NCBI GenBank assembly: GCA_903896915.1
Contig: CAITZN010000486.1
Location: 1-11,215, forward strand
Direction: 5' to 3'
Length of the DNA: 11,215 nt
Source: an uncultured bacterium
GTDB taxonomy: Bacteria > Desulfobacterota > Desulfobulbia > Desulfobulbales > Desulfobulbaceae
Shown here: piece after piece, positions 1 through 6,481 of the stretch
Layout: each line of letters opens with the position of its first letter
Numbering within the stretch: position 1 is the stretch's first letter
Made by a program: the position numbers and the translations under genes
Notes under the pieces: generated by a model
Told to the model about the DNA's origin: nothing
Database searches by the model: none
The model's input: only the letters and a program-made list of their open reading frames with translations

Positions 1-655
1 CAGGACTAGATATCAAATGACTGATAATCATCAAAATTACAAATAAAAGTACAACGGTTACCACTATGCCAACGATGCCCATGAGACGTGCAGAAGCATA
101 TGTTTTTTGGGCGTCCTTGCTCCCTTCATTTGCCAATTTCATGTTATAGGCGATGTGATTATCAAAGGCTTTGTTGATCTTTTCCTGGAGCGGATACCCT
201 CTGTCTCGAAGTACAGCTCGAGCCTCATCGCTATTATTGACACGAGAATATTGGAACACATCCTGTATCAGTTTAGTGAGTTGGATGAATTGATCCCGAT
301 TGAGTGCATGCATCTGTTTATCGGTATCATCAGAGATAAGCTTATCATAATCTGCCAATGCTTTTTCGGTATCTTTCTGCGCTGATGCCAGCAGACCTTC
401 TACCATCGTCTTCCGAGACACATCGGTAATATGGATGTGACGCAGGAGAAAAATGTACATCTCTTTACTGCCACTGAGGATGCGGTTCATCACCTCCAGG
501 CTTGGGACGCTGTTGACATTGCCGAAATTAGCGGCATTGTAAACCTTACCCATCTGAAGAATAAAAAAGGCCCCAAGCCCTCCTATTGCGAGGCTGACAA
601 GTAAAGCTACCACAAGCAGTTTCTGACTGATCTTCAGATTGACATACCAACTCAT
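1..655 (-). CDS. Methyl-accepting chemotaxis protein, N-terminal part (runs off left edge)
   Basis: The reading frame opens at ATG 655 and stays open to base 1, giving 218 residues without a stop. The visible part has a short cytoplasmic start (MSWYVNLKIS), a first membrane segment at about residues 12-34, a mostly helical extracytoplasmic region at about 35-189, and a second membrane segment at about 190-212. This is the layout of a chemoreceptor with a four-helix-bundle sensor (4HB_MCP type). The start resembles many such receptors, with NLKISQKL just before TM1. The HAMP and signalling domains would lie beyond the left edge and cannot be seen, so a sensor kinase or diguanylate cyclase with the same sensor remains possible. 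The start is supported by AAAGGAGG at 661-668, five bases upstream. It follows the kinase gene after a 401-bp gap that holds a structured leader. Confidence 0.85.
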   Translation of the reverse strand, partial: MSWYVNLKISQKLLVVALLVSLAIGGLGAFFILQMGKVYNAANFGNVNSVPSLEVMNRILSGSKEMYIFLLRHIHITDVSRKTMVEGLLASAQKDTEKALADYDKLISDDTDKQMHALNRDQFIQLTKLIQDVFQYSRVNNSDEARAVLRDRGYPLQEKINKAFDNHIAYNMKLANEGSKDAQKTYASARLMGIVGIVVTVVLLFVILMIISHLISSP

Positions 656-660
656 GCTAC

Positions 661-668
661 CCTCCTTT
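661..668 (-). promoter_or_regulatory. Strong Shine-Dalgarno site of the chemoreceptor gene
   Basis: On the minus strand the sequence reads AAAGGAGG, followed by five bases and ATG 655. It fixes the start of the chemoreceptor. A UCCUU stretch in the upstream leader (around 803-807) is complementary to AAGGA in this site, so the site could be masked by the leader; that pairing is inference. Confidence 0.75.
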
Positions 669-718
669 ATAGGTTTTTTATCCTGCCTCAATGTTTTAGT
701 TGATCAAGCCTGCAACAA

Positions 719-805
719 CTTGCTTGGCTGGTTAGGGATTTTGCTCACCTGCCTTTTTGGCAGGCTCCACGGACGGCAAAGATAAATCAGCCAGCCTTTT
801 GCAAG
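719..805 (-). promoter_or_regulatory. Structured 5' leader of the chemoreceptor gene (candidate riboswitch-like element)
   Basis: Read as minus-strand RNA, the segment folds into one long, interrupted stem. CTTGC (805-801) pairs with GCAAG (723-719). GGCTGG (796-791) pairs with CCAGCC (731-726). TTTGC (780-776) pairs with GCAAA (744-740). GCCTGCC (765-759) pairs with GGCAGGT (753-747) around an AAAAA loop, with one G-U pair. The helices are separated by internal loops of 10/8 bases (CTGATTTATC opposite ATCCCTAA) and 10/2 bases (CGTCCGTGGA opposite GA). It lies 64 bases upstream of the chemoreceptor ATG. No U-run follows the apical stem on either strand, so it is not a simple terminator. I compared it from memory with c-di-GMP-I and several other riboswitch classes and found no match. 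The pairing is seen directly; a regulatory role is inference. Confidence 0.45.
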
Positions 806-1056
806 GATGACTTTTACATAATAGCCAGCTAAAGACATGATAGCACGTTGAGAAGTTGACATTGGCGCCCCCCTGAACAAGGTCTCACGCCAAGGAAAGA
901 TTTTATAAAATGTGGTTCAACCCGTTTTCTCTGATTTCTGATGTTTAAAGTTTATCACAACAAACAATCAGCGTCTAATTCTAAAGATCAGCCCATGAAG
1001 ATCGGAGTGCATTAATCAACTTTTTTCAAAAGATTCTACTGATATTATTATCTATT
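806..1056. other. Intergenic stretch between kinase stop and leader element
   Basis: This part of the 401-bp gap is AT-rich and holds no convincing ORF. I found no clear intrinsic terminator for the kinase gene. No sigma70, sigma28 or sigma54 promoter could be called with confidence, although the chemoreceptor promoter should lie here because the structured leader begins at 805. Confidence 0.5.
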
Positions 1057-3960
1057 TCACACTGAAGACAGCACATATCTGATCTTCTCATTCAACTGGT
1101 TCATCCCAAGCGGCTTTTGGATATAATGCATCCCTTCCTCTACAATGCCGCGCTGTGCAACAATATCGGATGTGTAACCGGACATGAACAGCACCTTGAT
1201 GTTAGGGCGAATCACCCAGATTCGGTCAACCATCTTGCGGCCATTCATCCCTGGCATGACCACATCGGTCAGAATCAGGTCAATCTGTTGATCATCTTGT
1301 TCACAAATCGAGATAGCCTCTTCAGGTGTTCGGGCCTGGATCACTGAGTAGCCGATCTCCTCCAGCAGGTTGGTCGTCGTCCAGAGCAGCATTTCTTCAT
1401 CTTCAACCACCAGAATCTTCTCGGTACCGGTTTGCGCCACAGCAGAGGCCTGCTCATCAACCACCACATCCTTTCCAATCAGACGCGGCAGGTATATCTT
1501 GAAAGAGGTTCCTTGGCCAGGCTCACTGTAGACGTTGATAAAACCGTTATTCTGGGTAACAATGCCAAAAACGGTCGATAAACCAAGACCGGTCCCTTGG
1601 CCGACCTGCTTGGTGGTGAAAAACGGTTCAAATATATGCCGCTGGGTTTCCCGGTCCATACCAAAGCCAGTGTCGCTGACCGTTAGTTGAATATAATCAC
1701 CCGGCTTAGCATCACTGTGATAGCGGATATAATCATCGCCAATATGGATATTTGCCGTTTCTATGATCAGGGTACCACCGTCAGTCATAGCGTCGCGAGC
1801 ATTGACTGAGAGGTTCATTAATATCTGGTCTAACTGCGAGGGATCGATTTTGACCGTCCAAAGGTCAGTAGCCGGGCGGAAGGTAAGCGTGACATCCTCA
1901 CCAATCAGTCGCCCCAAGTTCTTTTGCGACTCCGAAATCAGGGTGTTAAGCTGGACCGACTGAGGCGCAATAATCTCCTTGCGGGAGAAGGCCAGCAACT
2001 GGCGGGTGATGTCACGCGAGCGTTCCGCCGCAGTTTTGATCGCCGTGAGGTTCTTCCAGAGTTTAGTATCTTCGGGAACTTTCATTATCGAAAGCTCTGC
2101 AGCACCCAGGATAACGCTCAGCATATTGTTGAAGTCATGGGCGACACCGCCGGCCAAACGCCCGATGGACTCCATTTTTTGGGATTGCCGAAGCTGGCCC
2201 TCCATCTTCTTGCGCTCAGTGACGTCCTCAATAAAACCTACATGACATGGCTCGTTGGTAACCGGGTCGGAGGTAAGCATCATATAGACGATGGTATCAA
2301 TAAGCGTGCTATCCTTCCGCCGGAGGGTCACCTCCTGTTGCACATAGCGCCCTTGAGCCTTTTTAACCTTCCCGACAAAATCCGCTCGCTCCTCTGAGGC
2401 AACCCCGATGGTTGCGGCAATTCCTTGCACATTAACCTGTTCAATCAACTCCTCAATACTCGCAAAACCGAACATGGTTGCCAGGATAGCATTTGCATCG
2501 ACACAACGCCCATCAAGGGTTGTCCGGTACATACCGATGGGGGCGCCTTCAAACAAGGTGCGTAGCCGTTCCTCACTTATTTGCAGTGCTTTCTCAGCCT
2601 CCTTGCGCCTAGTAATATCAATGTAGCAGGCCCGTATCAGACGACCCTGTTCGGATGGCAGGCGAACCAAGTTCAGTTCGCAGATCAGATTTCTGCCGTC
2701 AACACTTCGGACAGGCCGTTCAACCTGAACCACTTCCCCTGCTAGTGCCCGCAAGATACTACGGGAAACCATGCCCTCGATAACTTCCTGCGAACCGAAC
2801 TGTTCTGGCAAGTAGAAGCGTTGCGGATTAGATTGCAGCAATTCAGGATGACTGCAACCGAATAGCTTTTCCGCGCTGGTGTTGGCATCTACAAAATGAC
2901 CCAAATCAACATCGTAGACCAAAATGGCCTCCGGAGCCTGTTCGATCAGAACCCGAAAGCGAGATTCACTCTCCCGGCTCATTTCTTCGGCCAACATCTG
3001 TCGCAACAAGCTGCTCCGAGCATTCAGCAACAGCATTATGGAAATAAGGGTGATGACAAACCCTGCAACGCTGTAACGAACAATGTGAGTGTACCACTCG
3101 GCCAGATAATCTTTTTCAGCTATGGCAGCCAGAACATACAGAGGATATTCGCCAACCCGGCGATAGCTATAAATCCTTTTGATGCCATCCGCCGGACTGT
3201 ACTCACTGTAGGTTCCGTTTTCACTGCCTTGAGCAATGAGTTTGGCAACCGGGTGATCCGGCATGACCTTACCCATATTTTCTTCAAGCCTCGGATGGCG
3301 AGCTAGAAGACGCATCTTGCTGTCACGCATCAAAACCGTTCCATGGGTTCCGAGATTCAATGAGGAATAAAATTTTTCGAAATAACTGAGCTGGAGGATT
3401 GCATTGATAATACCGGCAAAATTGCCGTCTGGAGAATCCACACGGCGACTGACTGTTATTGCCCAACTTCCGAGCGTTCTGGAAACAAGAGGCGAAGATA
3501 TCACCAGACCTGAGGCTTTATCTTCCTGGTGAAATTTGAAAAATTCCCGATCGGAAATATTAATGGCGGGAACAGGGTCAAGTGAACTATTGGAATAGTC
3601 GCCCGCCGCGTTTGCTAGATGAATCACATCGATTTCGCTAATTCCGGCGATTTTTTGCTTGAGAAACACATGAAACGAGTTGGAATCAGGTGACCGCGCA
3701 TCTTTTCCGGTGCGCAAATCAGATAGCTGCAAATGTCCCTGCACATCCTTCAAGATTATGTCAATTTTTTCGATTGTTGCCTGAGCCTGTCCCTCCATAA
3801 CTCGGGCAATATTTTCTGTCTCAAGGCGGGCATGCACGATGCGGCTTTCGCGCTCCTGAAACAAACTCACTCCCATGAGGGTCGCAAATCCCAAGACACT
3901 GACCAACCCGGCAACCATCACCAGATTAATCAATGCACTTTGAGGTAGGTGACGCCCCAT
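1057..3960 (-). CDS. Hybrid sensor histidine kinase (dCACHE-like sensor, two PAS, HisKA, HATPase, REC)
   Basis: This 967-residue inner-membrane kinase has a complete hybrid architecture. A first membrane segment (about 13-34) is followed by an extracytoplasmic region (about 36-288) resembling a double-Cache/PDC sensor, then a second segment (about 294-313). Two PAS domains follow (about 333-452 and 464-584). The dimerisation/phosphoacceptor region carries H608 in the HDFNN motif (608-612). The ATPase domain shows the N box around N720, SDTGFGM (762-768), FEPFFTTK (777-784) and GQGTGLGLS (787-795). A C-terminal receiver (about 847-965) has acidic residues E853/D854, phosphoacceptor D899 and K949. 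All catalytic residues are present, so it should autophosphorylate H608 and relay to D899. No output regulator or HPt protein is adjacent, so its partner and ligand are unknown. ATG 3960 follows AAGGA at 3968-3972. A separate promoter lies just upstream, so it need not be transcribed with the methyltransferase gene. Confidence 0.95.
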   Translation of the reverse strand: MGRHLPQSALINLVMVAGLVSVLGFATLMGVSLFQERESRIVHARLETENIARVMEGQAQATIEKIDIILKDVQGHLQLSDLRTGKDARSPDSNSFHVFLKQKIAGISEIDVIHLANAAGDYSNSSLDPVPAINISDREFFKFHQEDKASGLVISSPLVSRTLGSWAITVSRRVDSPDGNFAGIINAILQLSYFEKFYSSLNLGTHGTVLMRDSKMRLLARHPRLEENMGKVMPDHPVAKLIAQGSENGTYSEYSPADGIKRIYSYRRVGEYPLYVLAAIAEKDYLAEWYTHIVRYSVAGFVITLISIMLLLNARSSLLRQMLAEEMSRESESRFRVLIEQAPEAILVYDVDLGHFVDANTSAEKLFGCSHPELLQSNPQRFYLPEQFGSQEVIEGMVSRSILRALAGEVVQVERPVRSVDGRNLICELNLVRLPSEQGRLIRACYIDITRRKEAEKALQISEERLRTLFEGAPIGMYRTTLDGRCVDANAILATMFGFASIEELIEQVNVQGIAATIGVASEERADFVGKVKKAQGRYVQQEVTLRRKDSTLIDTIVYMMLTSDPVTNEPCHVGFIEDVTERKKMEGQLRQSQKMESIGRLAGGVAHDFNNMLSVILGAAELSIMKVPEDTKLWKNLTAIKTAAERSRDITRQLLAFSRKEIIAPQSVQLNTLISESQKNLGRLIGEDVTLTFRPATDLWTVKIDPSQLDQILMNLSVNARDAMTDGGTLIIETANIHIGDDYIRYHSDAKPGDYIQLTVSDTGFGMDRETQRHIFEPFFTTKQVGQGTGLGLSTVFGIVTQNNGFINVYSEPGQGTSFKIYLPRLIGKDVVVDEQASAVAQTGTEKILVVEDEEMLLWTTTNLLEEIGYSVIQARTPEEAISICEQDDQQIDLILTDVVMPGMNGRKMVDRIWVIRPNIKVLFMSGYTSDIVAQRGIVEEGMHYIQKPLGMNQLNEKIRYVLSSV

Positions 3961-3989
3961 GACTTTTCCTTAAAAGGAGTTTTCACACA

Positions 3990-4018
3990 TTTAGAACGAG
4001 TTAATCACAATTGGTCAA
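3990..4018 (-). promoter_or_regulatory. Sigma70-type promoter of the hybrid kinase gene
   Basis: On the minus strand TTGACC (4018-4013; five of six consensus bases) is separated by exactly 17 bases from TCTAAA (3995-3990; four of six). The predicted transcription start at about 3983 gives a leader of about 23 bases. That leader contains the Shine-Dalgarno AAGGA inside a small inverted repeat, TCCTTTTAAGGA. The spacing and position directly ahead of the kinase make this the best promoter candidate in the window. Confidence 0.55.
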
Positions 4019-4183
4019 TATGCGTTGTTAATGACTTCTCACGATCTCTTGACCTCCATCCCTCCCTATTAAGAACATTCAATCATAATTTTAAGTCACC
4101 TCAAAAACATATTTCAGCTTCCCGCATAAACAACTTAGCTGTTCATAAAGCGGTCCGGTTCGCACGCAGCTTGCCGTTCTAGC

Positions 4184-5167
4184 TCATCGCACTCCTGTCA
4201 TAATACCAGCGCCGTTAGGAATCTGAATAGGCAGCAGGCGCACATCCTGCAAACCGGCTTTTGTCATTATGTCGCGCAATTCAGTTTGCGAGTAGGCCTG
4301 ACCAGACGGTGTACCGATCAGCATATTGAGCGAAAAAAGCGCAGGCTGGAGCGGGGCGACTCGACTGTTTTCAAGGATGAATTCCTGAATCAAGAGCAGA
4401 CCGCCGTCGTTAAGGGCAGCCGCTGCTTTGGCAACAATGGCAGCACATGCTTCCGGACCTTCACTGTGCAACAGGTGTGATATCCAAACCACGTCGAAAC
4501 CGGAGCCGATAGGATCATCAATGATGTCTCCCTCACTGAATGCAATGCGGTCGGAAAGAGCGAAGCGCTCAACAGTCTGCTCGGCAAAAGGACGGGTGGT
4601 GGGAAGATCATAGATGACAGCGGTCAACTTTGGATTCTTCTTGCAGAAATGGATAGCATAAGTACCAGGCCCTCCTGCCAGATCAAGCAGCCGGTAACGT
4701 CCTCTCAGGTCAATTTCCTCGGCAAGGCGAGGCGCGAGTAAGGAGGCCAGATTGAACATACCCATCAAAAAACTTTCCCGTTGAGCCCCATCCGTACCAT
4801 GAGATGAACGAGTGCGAACAGGAACTCCACTTTGTACCGCCTCGTCCAGCTTAGACCATCCCTCCATGATGTAGTGATGGTGCATGATGATATGGCCCAT
4901 GTAGGCTGGAGATTTCCGAGAGAGATATTCGCCACTGAAAGTGGTAGCTGAAAAACACTCACCATTTTTTTCCAAAAGCTCCAAGGCTGTTAACGCATTG
5001 AGGAGCATTGCTAGTCCCCTTTGATCGACTTTGATGATCCTCGCCAGTTCCGGCACCGTCATCGGCGCTTCGACAAGGGAGGTGAACACATCCAATTTCA
5101 CGCCAGCGTGCAGGGCGCAGGCACTCCAATAGCTACCAGAAAGTTGCAGTAACTCCGATACAATCAT
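4184..5167 (-). CDS. SAM-dependent O-methyltransferase (hydroxyindole O-methyltransferase-like)
   Basis: This 327-residue protein has the layout of the plant/animal-type small-molecule O-methyltransferases (acetylserotonin OMT, CrtF and BchU relatives). An N-terminal winged-helix dimerisation region (about 1-90) includes the typical ALHAGVKLDVF and TVPELA stretches. The Rossmann SAM-binding domain follows, with motif I LDLAGGPGTY (161-170) and an acidic residue after strand 2 in YDLP (D187). The catalytic-base histidine of the family normally sits in an LHDW motif. Here the aligned segment is SHLLHSEGPEA, making H234 the likely base, but the following Asp-Trp is replaced by Ser-Glu. The substrate cannot be named from sequence. 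ATG 5167 follows AGGA at 5177-5180. The gene begins 47 bp after the small secreted protein gene, which suggests possible cotranscription. No pigment or menaquinone pathway gene is nearby to suggest a role. Confidence 0.88.
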   Translation of the reverse strand: MIVSELLQLSGSYWSACALHAGVKLDVFTSLVEAPMTVPELARIIKVDQRGLAMLLNALTALELLEKNGECFSATTFSGEYLSRKSPAYMGHIIMHHHYIMEGWSKLDEAVQSGVPVRTRSSHGTDGAQRESFLMGMFNLASLLAPRLAEEIDLRGRYRLLDLAGGPGTYAIHFCKKNPKLTAVIYDLPTTRPFAEQTVERFALSDRIAFSEGDIIDDPIGSGFDVVWISHLLHSEGPEACAAIVAKAAAALNDGGLLLIQEFILENSRVAPLQPALFSLNMLIGTPSGQAYSQTELRDIMTKAGLQDVRLLPIQIPNGAGIMTGVR

Positions 5168-5214
5168 TTGCGTAGTTCCTATCTTGAATCAAATTGAAAT
5201 GCTCAATTGCCCGA

Positions 5215-5565
5215 TCACTTTATATCACGATCTCTCATCTCTTGGAGGGAGCCGTCCCTGTCGCTCAAAATTGTTTTTTTATTATATCCGATATTATCGC
5301 TCACGTATTTATAGCCAAGCTCTTTGCAGCATTTATCTTCGTCACCTTTTCTTTTGTAACCACAGGCTCCTCTTTCCGTCACCAGTGTCGTCATTCCGGA
5401 TTTCGGATTGTATTCCGGGAAATATGGTTGCCAATGTTCAGGAAGAATGAATATCACAAACTCAACACCCGGCCAAAAACCGGCACATTCTCGGGACTCA
5501 TGGTTCAACGCAATCCCTCGATGGGCTGGAGCAGCTTGAACAAGAAGAACAGTCAAAACAAACAA
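5215..5565 (-). CDS. Small secreted Cys-containing hypothetical protein, probably with a disrupted start
   Basis: The frame gives 116 residues from a TTG codon at 5565. It begins with a hydrophobic run (FVLTVLLVQ) ending in AAPA before HRG, which looks like the core and cleavage site of a signal peptide. The mature part (about 100 residues) is polar, with Cys27, Cys69 and a Cys-Cys pair at 79-80, and aromatic-rich patches such as HWQPYFPEY. I cannot assign it to a named family. The positive N-terminus of a signal peptide is missing from the TTG start, and no ribosome site precedes it. Eleven codons further upstream, the frame reads KRFSQKCFQ before meeting a stop (TAA at 5601-5599). An ATG at 5605-5603 lies one base out of frame, separated by an A6 tract. 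Either the gene starts at TTG, or it is frameshifted. The opposite-strand ORF over the same bases looks like a shadow. Confidence 0.55.
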   Translation of the reverse strand: MFVLTVLLVQAAPAHRGIALNHESRECAGFWPGVEFVIFILPEHWQPYFPEYNPKSGMTTLVTERGACGYKRKGDEDKCCKELGYKYVSDNIGYNKKTILSDRDGSLQEMRDRDIK

Positions 5566-5594
5566 GACAACTTGAAAGCACTTCTGCGAGAATC

Positions 5595-5605
5595 TTTTTT
5601 ATCAT
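5595..5605 (-). other. A6 tract between an orphan ATG and the secreted-protein frame (possible frameshift site)
   Basis: On the minus strand ATG (5605-5603) is followed by ATA and then six A's (5600-5595). Removing a single A would join this ATG to the downstream frame and give MIKRFSQKCFQVVLFVLTVL, a textbook signal-peptide start with K/R residues ahead of the hydrophobic core. As given, the ATG frame instead runs into a Ser/Cys-rich nonsense-like stretch and stops. The bases are seen directly; the frameshift interpretation is inference. Confidence 0.5.
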
Positions 5606-5613
5606 AGTGCAAG

Positions 5614-5628
5614 ATGCCATATTGGCAT
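5614..5628. repeat. 15-bp inverted repeat ahead of the small secreted-protein gene
   Basis: ATGCCA-TAT-TGGCAT has perfect 6-bp arms and a 3-bp spacer. On the minus strand it lies just upstream of a TATGAT hexamer (5606-5601) that could serve as a -10 element. A regulator binding here would overlap the promoter. No clear -35 element was found, so this is only a candidate operator. Confidence 0.35.
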
Positions 5629-5689
5629 TCAGTTCACAGAGCGGAGAAATCTTTTCAAGGACCATGAGGACAGGAATGGTTCTGCGCGG

Positions 5690-5730
5690 AAAAACACTCA
5701 GCCCCAGGTATCAGAGAGGCGGCTTGGGGC
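5690..5730 (-). terminator. Possible intrinsic terminator downstream of yceI-like gene
   Basis: On the minus strand GCCCCA (5730-5725) pairs perfectly with TGGGGC (5706-5701) around an 18-base loop, followed by TGAGTG and five T's (5694-5690). The gap between stem and T-run and the large loop make it a weak or imperfect terminator. It lies 37 bases after the YceI stop, the expected position. Confidence 0.4.
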
Positions 5731-5766
5731 GAACCGCTCACTTTGATATTGCAGCAGGGTTGCCAA

Positions 5767-6363
5767 TTACTTGACGGCTAATGCTTCAAAGGTGACCAGG
5801 ACCTCCACATCTTTACCGACGAGCCCCATTTTATAAAATTTCTCATCGCCGACATTGAGAACAATTCGGTCGACAGTAATTGTGCCATTAAAGCCCGCCA
5901 CCTGTTTACCCGGGACTGCAGGATGATCTTTCACACCGGCAAAGGTGAGAGGGAGCGTCAAATCGTATTCTTTCCCTTTTATATTAAGCCTTCCCGCAAC
6001 CTCATAAACCCCTTTGCCAGCATCCGTAATGGTTTTTGATTCAAACGTAATAAGAGGATGCTTGCCGCTTTCGAAAAAATCAGCAGAAAGCAGATGCTTG
6101 TCACGTTTGCTGATACCGGTGTCAATGGAGTCCACCTTTATTTTAACAAAGAAATGGCTCTCTTTCAGATTTGCAGGGTCGAAACTGACTTTTGCACTGA
6201 ACTCATTGAAATGCCCCTGAATTTTTGAATAAATATGCCCCACGCTGAAATAAATATTTGAATGCGCCTGATCCAATTCCCATTCACGAGCCGCAGCGTA
6301 GGCGTTTTGGCCGATCACAACAAACAGAAGAAATGATATTCCAAAAAAATATAATTTTTTCAT
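5767..6363 (-). CDS. YceI-family periplasmic lipocalin-like protein
   Basis: This 198-residue protein starts at ATG 6363, chosen because GGAGG (6373-6369) sits five bases upstream and MKKLYFFGISFLLFVVIG is a classic signal peptide ending at AYA (21-23). An upstream in-frame start at 6453 would add 30 residues without signal-peptide character. The mature part shows the YceI beta-barrel pattern: W28 and the LDQAHSNIYFSVGHI stretch, KRDKHLLSADFF (86-97), ITFESK, then LNIKGKEYDLTLPL and VEVLVTFEA at the end. Length matches the family. Known YceI proteins bind long isoprenoid-type amphiphiles and act in the periplasm; the ligand here is not known. The gene follows a b-heme membrane protein gene by 118 bp, a pairing like yceJ-yceI of enterobacteria. 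The gap carries a 12-bp palindrome and a Fur-box-like sequence. Confidence 0.92.
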   Translation of the reverse strand: MKKLYFFGISFLLFVVIGQNAYAAAREWELDQAHSNIYFSVGHIYSKIQGHFNEFSAKVSFDPANLKESHFFVKIKVDSIDTGISKRDKHLLSADFFESGKHPLITFESKTITDAGKGVYEVAGRLNIKGKEYDLTLPLTFAGVKDHPAVPGKQVAGFNGTITVDRIVLNVGDEKFYKMGLVGKDVEVLVTFEALAVK

Positions 6364-6368
6364 AACAA

Positions 6369-6373
6369 CCTCC
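6369..6373 (-). promoter_or_regulatory. Shine-Dalgarno GGAGG that sets the YceI start
   Basis: GGAGG on the minus strand is followed by five bases and ATG 6363. It decides for the shorter 198-residue form with an N-terminal signal peptide over an in-frame start 90 bases upstream. Confidence 0.8.
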
Positions 6374-6376
6374 GAT

Positions 6377-6395
6377 GATTTTGATGAGAATGATC
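6377..6395. promoter_or_regulatory. Fur-box-like sequence upstream of yceI-like gene
   Basis: GATTTTGATGAGAATGATC matches the 19-base Fur consensus GATAATGATAATCATTATC at 13 positions by hand count. It lies 14-32 bases upstream of the YceI ATG, where a bound repressor could block transcription or elongation. A 13/19 match can occur by chance in AT-rich intergenic DNA, so this is a candidate only; the ferric-reductase-like neighbour makes it worth noting. Confidence 0.25.
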
Positions 6396-6415
6396 TCCAA
6401 GCTGAACACGGTGCT

Positions 6416-6427
6416 AAACGATCGTTT
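6416..6427. repeat. 12-bp perfect palindrome AAACGATCGTTT
   Basis: AAACGATCGTTT is perfectly palindromic and sits in the 118-bp gap between the heme membrane protein gene and the YceI gene, 53 bases ahead of the YceI ATG. It could be an operator; no promoter hexamers around it are convincing. Confidence 0.3.
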
Positions 6428-6481
6428 TCATGACAGGAGACAAGCAAACCCATCCACCTGTATCAAGTTAATAAATTTGCA

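Noticed and set aside
661..705. Sigma28 flagellar-type promoter for the chemoreceptor (TAAA ... GATAA)
   Set aside because: The spacer between the two elements is 12 rather than the expected 18 bases.
745..767. Apical hairpin ACCTGCC-TTTTT-GGCAGGC as an intrinsic terminator
   Set aside because: No T-run follows the stem on either strand; the T's are in the loop. It fits better as part of a larger folded leader.
719..805. Canonical c-di-GMP-I (GEMM) riboswitch
   Set aside because: Location before a chemoreceptor is typical, but the conserved GGGACGCAAAGCC-type core could not be found in the minus-strand sequence.
872..896. Sigma54 promoter (TTGGC ... TTGT) upstream of the chemoreceptor
   Set aside because: The spacing between GG and the -12 element is 11 instead of 10 and the -12 dinucleotide is GT, not GC.
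3949..4182. A 77-residue plus-strand ORF in the gap upstream of the kinase
   Set aside because: No ribosome site and no recognisable pattern, and it overlaps the kinase start and its promoter.
5194..5607. A 137-residue plus-strand ORF over the small secreted-protein gene
   Set aside because: It reads as an antisense shadow with no family features or ribosome site, while the minus frame has a signal-peptide core, an AxA site and spaced cysteines.
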